Translations under genes and position numbers: made by a program
Assembly (NCBI GenBank): GCA_902797695.1
Contig: CADBTW010000005.1
Coordinates: forward strand, 1-64,000
Length of the DNA stretch: 64,000 nucleotides
DNA from: an uncultured Sutterellaceae bacterium
Lineage (GTDB): Bacteria; Pseudomonadota; Gammaproteobacteria; Burkholderiales; Burkholderiaceae_F
Reading direction: 5' to 3'
The notes under the pieces: generated by a model
Databases searched by the model: none
The model's input: only the letters and a program-made list of their open reading frames with translations
What the model was told of the DNA's origin: nothing
Shown here: one piece after another, positions 29,519-38,424 of the stretch
How the letters are laid out: every line of letters begins with the position of its first letter
Position numbering within the stretch: position 1 is the first letter of the stretch

Positions 29519-30541
29519 TTACTTCGCGAGCGCCATGGCGCGCGCGGTGTCAAGCATGCGGCAGGAGAAGCCCCACTCGTTGTCGTACCAGGCGCCGACC
29601 TTGACGAAGTTCGAGTTCCCCTCGATCACCTTGGTGAAGGTGCCGTCGAAAACGCTCGAGATCGGGCAGTGGTTGTAGTCGTGGGAGACGAGCTTCTCCT
29701 CGGTGTAGCCGATGGTCCCGTGATAGGAAGGATCGGCGGCAGCGGCCTTCAGGATGGCGTTCACTTCCTCGACCGTGGTGGCACGGCCGGCAGTGAAGGT
29801 AAGGTCGACGAAGGAGACGTTCATCGTCGGGACGCGCATCGAAATGCCGTCAAGCTTCCCGGCGAGGCTCGGAAGCACGAGTCCGATCGCCTTCGCGGCG
29901 CCGGTCTTCGTCGGGATGATGGAGTAGAAGGCGGAACGGGCGCGGCGGATGTCCTTGTGGTAGACGTCGACAAGGCACTGGTCATTCGTGAAGGAGTGGA
30001 TCGTGGTCATGAGGCCGTGCTCGATCCCGAGCGTTCCGTCCAGCGCCTTCGCGAGCGGCGCGAGGCAGTTCGTCGTGCAGGAGCCGTTCGAGACAACGGT
30101 CATTTCCTTCGTGAGGACGCCCTCGTTCACGCCGAAGACGACAGTCGCGTCGGCGTCGGGGCTCGGAGCCGAGATAAGGACCTTTTTCGCGCCGCTCCCG
30201 AGGTGGTAGGCGGCCTTCTCGCGGGTGCGGAAGGCGCCCGTGCACTCGAGCACCACGTCCACGTCGCAGGAGCCCCAGTCGATCTCGTGGGGATCGCGCG
30301 TGGAGAAGAGCTTGATCCGGTCACCGTCAACGGCAAAATCCTGCCCGTCGACAACCTCGACCTTGGAACCGAAGCGGCCGTGCGTCGTGTCGTAGCGCAG
30401 CAGATGCGCGTTCGTTTCGATGTCGCCGAGCGTGTTGACCGCAACCACCTTCACGTCGTTCCAGCGATCCTCTTCGTAGAGCGCGCGGAGAACGCAGCGG
30501 CCGATGCGGCCAAAACCGTTAATGCCAAGACGAATGGTCAT
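29519..30541 (-). CDS. gap: Glyceraldehyde-3-phosphate dehydrogenase, type I
   Basis: A 340-residue NAD-type dehydrogenase. [10 protein letters not shown] (Rossmann loop) opens the protein, the catalytic Cys lies in [13 protein letters not shown], and the C terminus has [14 protein letters not shown] residues. It follows tkt by only 18 nt, so the two are co-transcribed. Confidence 0.98.
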   Translation of the reverse strand: MTIRLGINGFGRIGRCVLRALYEEDRWNDVKVVAVNTLGDIETNAHLLRYDTTHGRFGSKVEVVDGQDFAVDGDRIKLFSTRDPHEIDWGSCDVDVVLECTGAFRTREKAAYHLGSGAKKVLISAPSPDADATVVFGVNEGVLTKEMTVVSNGSCTTNCLAPLAKALDGTLGIEHGLMTTIHSFTNDQCLVDVYHKDIRRARSAFYSIIPTKTGAAKAIGLVLPSLAGKLDGISMRVPTMNVSFVDLTFTAGRATTVEEVNAILKAAAADPSYHGTIGYTEEKLVSHDYNHCPISSVFDGTFTKVIEGNSNFVKVGAWYDNEWGFSCRMLDTARAMALAK

Positions 30542-30559
30542 CTGTTAGTTCCTCTCTGA

Positions 30560-32563
30560 TTAGTGAAGGAGCGCCTTGATGCGGGCGACACCGTTTTCAA
30601 CAGTAAATCCGAATAGCGGCCAGAGCCTCGAGGCCGGAGCCGAAGCGCCGAACGTGTCGATGCCGATCGAATCCCCGAAGCCGCGGGTATAGCGGCTCCA
30701 GAGCGCCGTGCAGCCGGCTTCGATCGTGAGGACCGGAAGTCCCTTCGGGAGGACGCTGTCGCGGTAGGACGCGTCCTGAGCGTCGAAGATCTCGGTGCAG
30801 GGCATGGAGACGAGCCGGACGGGAATCCCTTCCTTCGCGCAGGCCTCCTGGATCTCGCGGCCGAGCGACACCTCGGTGCCGGTCGCGACGATCACGGCGC
30901 GGGCCCCTTCGGCATCGGAAAGCACATAGCCGCCACGGCGGATCAGGTCAGCCTGATCCCCGGCCGAGTGCATGAAGGGGACGGACTGGCGCGAGAAAAT
31001 GAGGGCGCTCGGGCCGCTCTTCTTCCCAATCGCGCAGCCCCAGGCGACCGCGGCCTCCACCGTGTCGCAGGGCCTCCAGACATCGAGCCCCGGGATGAGC
31101 CTGAGGCTCGCCACCTGCTCGACCGGCTGGTGGGTCGGGCCGTCCTCGCCGACCCCGATCGAGTCGTGCGTGTAGACGAAGATCGAGCGGACGCGCATGA
31201 GGGCGGCCATGCGGATCGCGTTCTTCGCGTAGTCGGAGAAGGTGAGGAAGGTGGCGCCGAACGGGATGAAGCCGCCGTAGAGGGCGATGCCGTTCATGAT
31301 CGCGGACATGCCGAACTCGCGGACGCCGTAGGAAATGTGGCGGCCCGAGGGATTCGCGGGCGTGTAGGAGGTGACTCCCGCCCAGTTGGTGAGGTTCGAG
31401 CTCGTGAGGTCAGCCGAGCCGCCAAGCATTTCCGGCAGCTTCGGGCAGATCGCGGAGAGCGCCTTCTGGCTCGCCTTGCGCGTGGCGACGGATTCTCCCG
31501 CCTGCATCGCGGAACGGACGGCCTCGTCAACGATCTCGCGGTAGTTCGCGGGAAGGTTGCCCGCGATGCGGCGCTTCAGCTCCGAAGCGAGTTCCGGGTA
31601 CGCCTTTTCGTAGCGCCCGAACATCTCGTTGTACTCAGACTCGAGCTTCGCTCCCTTCTCGCGTGCGTCGAACGCGTCGTAGATCTCCTGCGGGACCTCG
31701 AACGGACCGTACTCCCAGCCGAGCGCCTTCTTCGTCGCGGCGATCTCCTCCTCGCCGAGCGGCGCGCCGTGGACCTTGTTCGTGCCGGCGAGCTTCGGAG
31801 AACCCTTCCCGATCGTCGTCTTGCAGATGATGAGGGTCGGGCGCTCTTCCTGCGAGTCGGCCTCGGTGATCGCGCGGTCGACGGCGTCGATGTCGTGCCC
31901 GTCGATCGGGCCGATCACCTTCCAGCCGTAGGCTTCGAAGCGCTTCCGGGTGTCGTCCCCGAACCAGCCCTTCACGTTGCCGTCGATCGAAATGCCGTTG
32001 TCGTCATAGAAGGCGACGAGCTTGCCGAGCTGCAAGACGCCGGCGAGGGACGCGACCTCGTGGCTCACGCCCTCCATGAGGCAGCCGTCGCCGAGGAACA
32101 CGTACGTGCGGTTATTGAATACGGGGAAGCCCGGCCGGTTGAATTCCCCGGCGAGCATTTTTTCCGCGAGCGCCATGCCGACGCCGTTCGCGATGCCCTG
32201 CCCGAGGGGGCCCGTGCTCGTTTCGACCCCGGGGGTCACGCCGACCTCGGGATGCCCCGGCGTGCGGGAGTGAAGCTGTCGGAAGTTCTTCAGGTCCTCG
32301 ATCGAGAGGTCGTATCCCGTGAGGTGCAGCAGCGCGTACTGCAGCATTGAGCCGTGCCCGTTCGAAAGGATGAAGCGGTCGCGGCCAAGCCACCTGGGAT
32401 CACCGGGGTTGTGGCGAAGATGACGCTGCCAGAGGGCGACCGCGATGTCCGCCATGCCGAGCGGCATGCCGGGGTGGCCGGACTTTGCCTTCTGGATCGA
32501 ATCCATGGCGAGGGCCCGGATCGCGTTCGCGAGCTTCTGCGAAGTAACGGAAGAATTGGACAT
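30560..32563 (-). CDS. tkt: Transketolase
   Basis: Thiamine-diphosphate enzyme of the pentose-phosphate pathway, 667 residues from the ATG of [10 protein letters not shown]. The ThDP motif GDG...NN is in [13 protein letters not shown]...[10 protein letters not shown], and the [19 protein letters not shown] loop is intact. An in-frame extension of 130 codons upstream is Arg/Pro-rich and runs over the intergenic repeat, so it is discarded. It heads the tkt-gap pair. Confidence 0.98.
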   Translation of the reverse strand: MSNSSVTSQKLANAIRALAMDSIQKAKSGHPGMPLGMADIAVALWQRHLRHNPGDPRWLGRDRFILSNGHGSMLQYALLHLTGYDLSIEDLKNFRQLHSRTPGHPEVGVTPGVETSTGPLGQGIANGVGMALAEKMLAGEFNRPGFPVFNNRTYVFLGDGCLMEGVSHEVASLAGVLQLGKLVAFYDDNGISIDGNVKGWFGDDTRKRFEAYGWKVIGPIDGHDIDAVDRAITEADSQEERPTLIICKTTIGKGSPKLAGTNKVHGAPLGEEEIAATKKALGWEYGPFEVPQEIYDAFDAREKGAKLESEYNEMFGRYEKAYPELASELKRRIAGNLPANYREIVDEAVRSAMQAGESVATRKASQKALSAICPKLPEMLGGSADLTSSNLTNWAGVTSYTPANPSGRHISYGVREFGMSAIMNGIALYGGFIPFGATFLTFSDYAKNAIRMAALMRVRSIFVYTHDSIGVGEDGPTHQPVEQVASLRLIPGLDVWRPCDTVEAAVAWGCAIGKKSGPSALIFSRQSVPFMHSAGDQADLIRRGGYVLSDAEGARAVIVATGTEVSLGREIQEACAKEGIPVRLVSMPCTEIFDAQDASYRDSVLPKGLPVLTIEAGCTALWSRYTRGFGDSIGIDTFGASAPASRLWPLFGFTVENGVARIKALLH

Positions 32564-32633
32564 TTTTCCCGACTGAGAAACGAAGATGAATTGTTTATTA
32601 TTCAGGGAAGACCCGGTGCAGGACGGGCCCTGA

Positions 32634-32668
32634 GGGTACTGCCTATAAGATTCTAATGGGTACTGCCT
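32634..32668. repeat. 11-bp direct repeat between tkt and rsmE
   Basis: GGGTACTGCCT occurs at 32634-32644 and again at 32658-32668, a 24-nt period separated by AT-rich sequence (ATAAGATTCTAAT). It sits in the divergent promoter region, about 70-105 nt from the tkt start and 79-113 nt from rsmE. Tandem operator half-sites are a plausible reading. Confidence 0.6.
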
Positions 32669-32746
32669 CCGCTTGAACAGCGGAAACCCGCCGGAATCTG
32701 CGCGGGCATCCCTTCGCAGGCCCCTGCCTAGGAGAAGAATTCCACC

Positions 32747-33493
32747 ATGCCGATCCCCCGCTTCCATATCCCGGGCCCCTGGCCCGAATCCCGCGTTCCC
32801 TTCCCCGAAAAGGCGTCCCACCACGCGATGCGGGTGCTCAGGATGAGGAACGGCGACAGGGCGGAGATCTTCGACGGGCGTGGGGGAAGGGCTTCGGGCA
32901 CGCTCGACTTCAGCTCCGGGAAAACCCTTTTCAATCTTGAAAGACGCCTCCACGACACGGCCGAATCCCCGATCCGGCTCACGCTTCTCCAGGCTTTCGT
33001 CACCCAGGAGAAGCTCGACTGGATCGTGGAGAAGGCTGTAGAGGAAGGCGCGGCTGAAATCGCGCTTTTCCCCGCCGCCCGATGCGTCACGCGGCTCGCG
33101 GGCGAAAAGCTTTCAAAGAAGCTCCAGAAGCTCACGGCCGTCGCGGTCTCCGCCTGCGAGCAGTGCGGGCGGAGTGTCCTCCCTGAGATCACAGCGTTCG
33201 AAAGCTTCGGCGCGATGCTTTCAGGAGTGAGTTCGGAGGCGAAGGTGATCCTTGCCCCGTCGGCGGAATCAGGAATCCGGCTCGGGTCCGCGCGCTCCGC
33301 CGCCTTCGCTGTCGGCCCTGAGGGAGGGTTCACGGAAGAGGAAATCGCCGAGGCGGAAGCAGCCGGCTGGACCGCAGGGCTCCTTGGCCCGAGGATTCTT
33401 AGGACTGAAACCGCAGGGCTCGTCGCCCTCGCATGCGCGAACGCCGTGTCGGGCGACTACGGAATGACGGGGTCGAAGGAAGGTCGCCTCTAG
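32747..33493 (+). CDS. rsmE: 16S rRNA (uracil-1498-N3)-methyltransferase RsmE
   Basis: A 248-residue SPOUT methyltransferase. An N-terminal PUA-like domain ([13 protein letters not shown]) is followed by [21 protein letters not shown] and the knot region [14 protein letters not shown] and [15 protein letters not shown] (about 11 nt) precedes the ATG. Its stop overlaps the stop of the convergent gene in a shared CTAG. Confidence 0.97.
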   Translation: MPIPRFHIPGPWPESRVPFPEKASHHAMRVLRMRNGDRAEIFDGRGGRASGTLDFSSGKTLFNLERRLHDTAESPIRLTLLQAFVTQEKLDWIVEKAVEEGAAEIALFPAARCVTRLAGEKLSKKLQKLTAVAVSACEQCGRSVLPEITAFESFGAMLSGVSSEAKVILAPSAESGIRLGSARSAAFAVGPEGGFTEEEIAEAEAAGWTAGLLGPRILRTETAGLVALACANAVSGDYGMTGSKEGRL

Positions 33494-34116
33494 AGCCGCT
33501 TCTCAGGGCTCCGGCGGGCGGAGGCTGTAAGGATTGCCTCCAGCGCCCGGCCGACAGTCCAGTCCCAGCCGAGGGAAAGCGCGAGTCCAGCGGCAGCCAC
33601 GGCGAAGGACACGGCCCCGGGCACCCTGTAGCAGGAAATGAAGGCCTGCACCGCGGGCTCGACCGAAGGCGAGCTGAGGCTAAGGTCGGTCAGGTCCTCC
33701 AGTATCAGCGCCGCCGCCTGGGCGGCAAAGAGCGGCGCGAAGCCGAGGAGCCCGAGAACGAGGAATACCGAGAACAGCTTCTTCGGGAACCTGTTGAAGG
33801 CAATCGTCGGGTCGAGCACAAAAGGCCCGCGGTAAGTGGCGCTCTCGCGCCAGAGCCCGATGACCAGTCCGATCAGGAAGAGCATCACGCAGGCGCCGCC
33901 CATCAGGATCGAAGTGCCCGCGATCGAGCGGAGCAGCCCGTGCATCGCGAGGACCGGAAGCAGCAGCAGGAAAACGGCGACCGGGATGAGCCCCGTCCGG
34001 AAGGCGGATCCGACGGCGCCGGATCCCCCGATGCTCACGATCTTCCGTCCGACGAGAAAGCAAAGCCCGGCGCCGAGCGCGAGGCAGAACAGAATGACAA
34101 GAACGCGCACCCACAT
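33490..34116 (-). CDS. Hypothetical membrane protein
   Basis: I do not recognise this 208-residue protein. It has four to five predicted spans (about residues 5-24, 42-62, 70-92, 112-137 and 162-185), a cytoplasmic or periplasmic loop RESATYRGPFVLDPTIAFNRFPKK, and a basic end. It lies 34 nt downstream of the ribonuclease-fold gene on the same strand, so the two may form a small unit. Confidence 0.7.
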   Translation of the reverse strand: MWVRVLVILFCLALGAGLCFLVGRKIVSIGGSGAVGSAFRTGLIPVAVFLLLLPVLAMHGLLRSIAGTSILMGGACVMLFLIGLVIGLWRESATYRGPFVLDPTIAFNRFPKKLFSVFLVLGLLGFAPLFAAQAAALILEDLTDLSLSSPSVEPAVQAFISCYRVPGAVSFAVAAAGLALSLGWDWTVGRALEAILTASARRSPEKRL

Positions 34117-34150
34117 CTCTTGAACGGTCCTCCTCTTCGGCTCCAGGCGC

Positions 34151-34612
34151 CTAGCGGGCTCCTTTCCGGCCTTCCTCGCGGATCCTGTGCAGCACGCCGT
34201 ACTCGTCAGACGTATACCAGTATTCGCCGCTCTTCCTGTAGTCGTCCTCCTTTCCGGCCCCGGCCACGATCCTGCGTTTCCCGAGCCCCTTCACGCCCGG
34301 CGTCGGAACAATGAACGAGCGATAGTAGCCGCGGCGCTTGATCGGGAGCTTCTTGCTGCTGTTGCGATACCGGACGCCATCCTGGCGGTAGGGGAACGGC
34401 CCTCCGGACTTGATGAGGGCCAGAGTCTTGCGGGCTTCGGGCGGCAGCTCCTCCAGCGTCACTTCCTCCGCGCTGCCCCAGACGCTGCCCCAGCTCCCCC
34501 CGTTCTCGTGGCCGAGAAAAAGGATGACCGCGGCGATCGCGATCGTCACAATCACGGCGACCGCGCCAATGCTGAAAACGGCGCGGGAGCGGGAAAAGAA
34601 ATTCTTAAGCAT
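34151..34612 (-). CDS. Barnase/RNase T1-fold protein with altered catalytic residues
   Basis: A 153-residue protein. An N-terminal membrane anchor or signal (residues 11-33) precedes a microbial guanyl-ribonuclease domain: GPFPYRQDGVRYRN, GYYRSFIVPTPG, GKRRIVAG and WYTSDEYG. In active relatives GYYRE carries the catalytic Glu and the DHY motif the catalytic His. Here the positions are Ser99 and Glu137, while Arg113/114 remains. Enzymatic activity is therefore doubtful. No barstar-like inhibitor gene is adjacent. Confidence 0.75.
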   Translation of the reverse strand: MLKNFFSRSRAVFSIGAVAVIVTIAIAAVILFLGHENGGSWGSVWGSAEEVTLEELPPEARKTLALIKSGGPFPYRQDGVRYRNSSKKLPIKRRGYYRSFIVPTPGVKGLGKRRIVAGAGKEDDYRKSGEYWYTSDEYGVLHRIREEGRKGAR

Positions 34613-34711
34613 GTCCGGGCGGATACTTTCCTGATACGCCCCAAGGATAGCGCATCAGGAAGGAAGTTCGGGAATGAAGGCCGTTCCCGGAAGAGAACCG
34701 GTCCGCTCTTC

Positions 34712-35482
34712 TCAGCGGTTCGCGGAGAGGTTCGAGAACCAGCTGCGGAATTCGGAGAACGTGCCGCTGATCCGGTCGCCGAAGCTCTCCGCGGGCTTCC
34801 TCGCCCTCTTAAGCTTGACGGCCTGGTTCACGTTTCCCTCGGCTGCGAGCTTGAGGCGGCTGTGCTCGCCGGTCACGCTGTTTCCATAGCCCGTGTCGTG
34901 GGAGAGGAGCGCCGCGCCGACATAGTGCTTCAGCCCGCGCTGGAGCGACCCGGTCGTGTCGATCAGGTCGCGGAGGAGTTCGGACCCGACCCGGAGGTTC
35001 GTGTCGATGTCGAAGATTTCCCCGTTCCGCTTCCCGCCGCGCGCAACATGCGTGCTCGGGAGGATCTGCATGAGGCCGCTCGCCCCCGAGCGCTTGTTCT
35101 TCGCACGGGGATTGAACGTCGACTCAACCGCGGTGATGGAGAGAAGGAGAAGCGGGTCGAGGTTCGTCTTCCGCCCCGCTTCGATTGCCGAATCGATGAT
35201 TTCCTCGATCTGCGCCCGGGGAACCTGGTACGCACGGCTCACGTAGGAAGCGAGGTTCGCCTTCATGGCTTCCGACGCCTCGGCTGCCGTCGCCTTCTGG
35301 GCGGCAGGGTCCGCAGCTGAGGAGAGCTCGGCTGCAGCAATCCCCGGATCCGCAGGAACCTCTGCTGCGCCGCAGGCAGCGCACGCCGCAAGGCCCGCCG
35401 CGAGGAGCGAGCCGCGGAGAAGGCCGGCAAGGCGCCGACTGAGGGAGTGTTCTTTGCGGATATTGTTCAGGGAATGTTGCAT
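34712..35482 (-). CDS. Lytic murein transglycosylase (SLT domain)
   Basis: Cleaves peptidoglycan glycan strands. The 256-residue protein has an N-terminal export signal with possible lipobox LAAC (about residues 31-34). The goose-type/SLT catalytic domain (about residues 95-215) has the catalytic Glu in ITAVESTFNP, followed by GASGLMQILPST and the late NLRVGSELLRDL. A basic, Arg/Lys-rich tail follows. Family 1 transglycosylase is the best assignment; the exact Mlt/Slt name cannot be given. Confidence 0.88.
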   Translation of the reverse strand: MQHSLNNIRKEHSLSRRLAGLLRGSLLAAGLAACAACGAAEVPADPGIAAAELSSAADPAAQKATAAEASEAMKANLASYVSRAYQVPRAQIEEIIDSAIEAGRKTNLDPLLLLSITAVESTFNPRAKNKRSGASGLMQILPSTHVARGGKRNGEIFDIDTNLRVGSELLRDLIDTTGSLQRGLKHYVGAALLSHDTGYGNSVTGEHSRLKLAAEGNVNQAVKLKRARKPAESFGDRISGTFSEFRSWFSNLSANR

Positions 35483-35545
35483 GGCGGCATAAATTCGCGC
35501 CGTGCCTCAAGGGGAAAGACGGCAAAACCGCGAAGCCCCATAGGC

Positions 35546-35587
35546 AAGCGCCCACCTTGCAAGGCAAGGCGGGATCGGCGCTTTTTT
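35546..35587 (+). terminator. Plus-strand terminator with no plus-strand gene
   Basis: Outer stem AAGCGCC (35546-35552) / GGCGCTT (35577-35583), inner stem CCTTGC/GCAAGG with loop AAG, then a T6 run. Both flanking genes are on the minus strand, so either a short plus-strand RNA ends here or the structure works in the minus-strand leader of the transglycosylase gene. Confidence 0.55.
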
Positions 35588-35605
35588 ATTTAAAATCATC
35601 CTTTT

Positions 35606-35648
35606 AGAACGGAAAAGCACAAAGGTGGAAAAGCCTTCAGTCCGTTCT
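35606..35648. repeat. Inverted repeat between mgtE and the transglycosylase gene
   Basis: AGAACGGA (35606-35613) and TCCGTTCT (35641-35648) form a perfect 8-bp stem that encloses AAGG/CCTT. Together with the hairpin at 35546-35587 it fills most of this 245-nt gap. Confidence 0.5.
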
Positions 35649-35727
35649 TTCTAATAGAAGAGTGTAGCGAATCTGGAAAAAAGCGTCAGCCCCAGGGGAG
35701 CGAGGGGCACCGGTTCGAACGCCCGCG

Positions 35728-37245
35728 CTACCTGAAAAAGACCGTCGCGAGCGAAAGGAAGATCAGGAATCCGCCCGAGTCCGTGATGAAAGTGAGAAGA
35801 ACGGAGCCGCCCATCGCCGGGTCCCTCCCGAGCGCCTTCAGCAGCATTGGAACCGCGACGCCAACGATTGCGCCGAGCAGGATGTTGAGGAGCATCGCGA
35901 GGAACATCACGATCCCGAGCTTCACCCCCATGCCGCTGTTCGCGTAGAGGAACCAGACGAGGAGCCCGGTGACGACGCCGCAGAGCAGGCCGTTGATGAT
36001 CGACGCGAGCACCTCGCGCTTCACAACGTCGGGCGCGTTGTTCTCCGTCACCTGGCCCATGGCGATCGAGCGCACGAGAAGCGTGAGCGTCTGATTGCCG
36101 GAATTCCCCGCCATGCCGGCGACGATCGGCATGAGGGACGCGAGGGCGACAACCTTCGAGATCGTTCCGTCGAACGCGCTGATCACGCGCGAGGCGATCA
36201 TCGCCGTGCAGAGGTTGACCCCAAGCCAGAGCCAGCGGCTCCTCGCGGTCTCCCAGATGCTTCCGAAGATGTCCTGGTCCTCATCGAGGCCGACCGCGCC
36301 GTAGGCATCCTCCTCGCTTTCCTCGCGGATCACGTCGACCACTTCATCGACGGTGAGGCGACCGACGAGCCGCCCCGCCTCGTCCACCACGGCGGCGGAG
36401 ACGAGGTCGTAGCGTTCGAAGGCCTGGGCCGCGTCGCTCACGTCGTCAAGGGGCGAAAGGGTGAGGGTGTCCTTCTTCATCACCTTGCCGACCGTGTCCT
36501 CCGGGTTCGAGACGAGGATCTTCGCAAGGAGCAGCACGCCCTTGAAGTGCCCGCGCCTGTCGACCACGAAAACCTTGTCGGTATGGTCCGGGAGCGCTTC
36601 GAACCGGCGGAGGTAGGCGAAGACCGCAGCGACCGTCGCCTCCTCGCGGACCGAAACCATCTCGAAGTCCATGCGGGAGCCGACGCTGTCCTCGGGGTAG
36701 GACATGGCGGCCCGCAGCTGCGACCGCTCCTCGAGCGACAGGGTTTCCTGGACCTCCGCCGTGACGTCGGGCGGAAGGTCTGGAACGAGGTCGGCGATCT
36801 CGTCCGTGTCGAGGGTTTCCACCGCGTCGACGAGTTCCTCCCTGTCCATCGCGTCGATCAGGGTCTCGCGAACGCCGTCGTTCACTTCGATCAGGATTTC
36901 GCCGTCCCGGTCGCTCTTCACGTAGTTCCAGAGGGCGAGCCGCTCGTCGAGCGGAAGGGCTTCCAGCACCCAGGCGATGTCAGACGGGTGAAGCTTGTCG
37001 CAGATCGCCTTCAGCTCGGCCGCAGCCTCGGGCGTCACCGGGGCCGCTTCGGACTCCTCCTCCCCCGCTTCCTTCCGCTTCCTGTACTCGGGAAGGTCGT
37101 CCAGCTTGTCGAAGATCTCCTGAACCTGGGCGAGGGCGTTGCTCGCGTCGTCAGGATCGCGCATCTGGCTGGCGCCAGGCAGCGGACCGGCAGCGTCAGG
37201 CTGCGTGCCGGCATTCGCTGCTGTCTTCTCTTTCTCTTCCGCCAT
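35728..37245 (-). CDS. mgtE: Magnesium transporter MgtE
   Basis: A Mg2+-gated channel of 505 residues. An extended acidic N terminus is followed by the superhelical MgtE_N domain (about residues 75-180, DEIADLVPDLPPD), two CBS domains (about 185-310, with KDTLTLSPLDDVSDAAQAFERYDL) and five C-terminal membrane spans including GMAGNSGNQTLTLLVRSIAMGQV. The leader is 102 nt; I see no M-box riboswitch in it. Confidence 0.96.
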   Translation of the reverse strand: MAEEKEKTAANAGTQPDAAGPLPGASQMRDPDDASNALAQVQEIFDKLDDLPEYRKRKEAGEEESEAAPVTPEAAAELKAICDKLHPSDIAWVLEALPLDERLALWNYVKSDRDGEILIEVNDGVRETLIDAMDREELVDAVETLDTDEIADLVPDLPPDVTAEVQETLSLEERSQLRAAMSYPEDSVGSRMDFEMVSVREEATVAAVFAYLRRFEALPDHTDKVFVVDRRGHFKGVLLLAKILVSNPEDTVGKVMKKDTLTLSPLDDVSDAAQAFERYDLVSAAVVDEAGRLVGRLTVDEVVDVIREESEEDAYGAVGLDEDQDIFGSIWETARSRWLWLGVNLCTAMIASRVISAFDGTISKVVALASLMPIVAGMAGNSGNQTLTLLVRSIAMGQVTENNAPDVVKREVLASIINGLLCGVVTGLLVWFLYANSGMGVKLGIVMFLAMLLNILLGAIVGVAVPMLLKALGRDPAMGGSVLLTFITDSGGFLIFLSLATVFFR

Positions 37246-37347
37246 GATCCTGCGCTCCGCTACGGCCCCGGGTGAAATGACACCTTCGCATTTTAGCCGC
37301 CGAATGTAAGCATTTCTCCTGACGGCTTCGAGTCTTTTCCAGGTGTC

Positions 37348-38178
37348 CTACGCCCGGGCTGCCCGTTCCTCGATCAGCTTCCTGATCTTCGGATAGGTGC
37401 GCGAGGTGTCGGGCCTCACGCCGCGCCAGTCAAAATAGCTTTCCGCGGCCTGCTCGATCAGCATTCCGAGCCCGTCCGAGACCTGGCCCGCCCCGCCCCG
37501 CTTCGCGAGTTCCATGAATGGCGTCGGCTTCGCCCCGTAGACAAGGTCGTAGGCGAGCGCCGCCTCGCGGAAAACAGATTCAGGAACCGGGGGCGCGATG
37601 TTGGAGAGGCTGGTCGAGGTCGCGTTGATCACGAGATCGAAGTGCTCGGCGGCGGTCGACTCGTAGGAGACCGCATCAATCCCGAAGACGCCCGCGAGCG
37701 CCTGGGCCCGCTCAAGGGTCCGGTTCGCAACGGCGATCCACTTGGGGTTCATCTCGAGAAGGGAGGGAAGGAGCCCCCGCACCCCTCCCCCCGCTCCGAG
37801 GACGAGGATCGACGAGCCTTCGAACTGGAATCCGAGCCGCTGCCTCACGTCGGTGACGAAGCCGATCCCGTCGGTGTTGTCCCCGGTCACCTTGCGCCCG
37901 AAGACAAGCGTGTTCACCGCCCCGCAGCTCCGCGCCCGGTCGGTCAGCCGCTCAGCGAACTTGTAGGCGTCCAGCTTGAAGGGAAGCGTGACGTTGCAGC
38001 CCTTGTAGCCCTCGTCCATCAGTTCCTCGGCCTTGTCAGCGAAATGCCCGAGGGGAGCCTCCACCTTTTCGTAGGAGATGCTTTCCCCCAGTTCTTCGGC
38101 AAAGCTCTGGTGGATTTCAGGAGAAAAGCTGTGCTTGACGGGATTGCCAACCACTGCGTAACGGTCAGGCTGGGACAT
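37348..38178 (-). CDS. aroE: Shikimate dehydrogenase (NADP+)
   Basis: Reduces 3-dehydroshikimate in aromatic amino acid synthesis. The product is 276 residues from the ATG of MSQPDRYAV. VVGNPVKHSFSPEIHQSF (substrate), NVTLPFK, GAVNTLV, DNTDGIGF and the Rossmann loop GAGGGVRG are all present. The longer frame upstream is discarded because the conserved N terminus starts here. The 246 nt between this gene and rnb show no recognised element. Confidence 0.97.
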   Translation of the reverse strand: MSQPDRYAVVGNPVKHSFSPEIHQSFAEELGESISYEKVEAPLGHFADKAEELMDEGYKGCNVTLPFKLDAYKFAERLTDRARSCGAVNTLVFGRKVTGDNTDGIGFVTDVRQRLGFQFEGSSILVLGAGGGVRGLLPSLLEMNPKWIAVANRTLERAQALAGVFGIDAVSYESTAAEHFDLVINATSTSLSNIAPPVPESVFREAALAYDLVYGAKPTPFMELAKRGGAGQVSDGLGMLIEQAAESYFDWRGVRPDTSRTYPKIRKLIEERAARA

Positions 38179-38424
38179 CGCAGAGACCCCCTGTTTCAGG
38201 AAATGGGCGGAGCGCTCGTTGCGCCGTGGGATCCGTTTTAGCACAAGGCCGCATCCCATTACTAGGGCTTTGGCAGGCAGGAGGAGAGCCCAGCGCTCCG
38301 GGGACTCCAGAACAGGCGCCGGAGGCTTGGACAAAGCTCTGGGAAATCAATCCGATACAGGCACGCCGGGCCGCTCCTCCGGCACCTCTTCCCGGGCGCC
38401 GTGGAAAAGCCGGTCCCGGAGCCT

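Noticed and set aside
35677..35708. Terminator after mgtE on the minus strand
   Set aside because: A T6 run exists, but the only stem (GCCCC/GGGGC) is 5 bp and six bases away from it, too weak to call.
37246..37347. M-box or other Mg2+ riboswitch for mgtE
   Set aside because: The leader visible upstream of the mgtE start is short and shows none of the conserved M-box loops.
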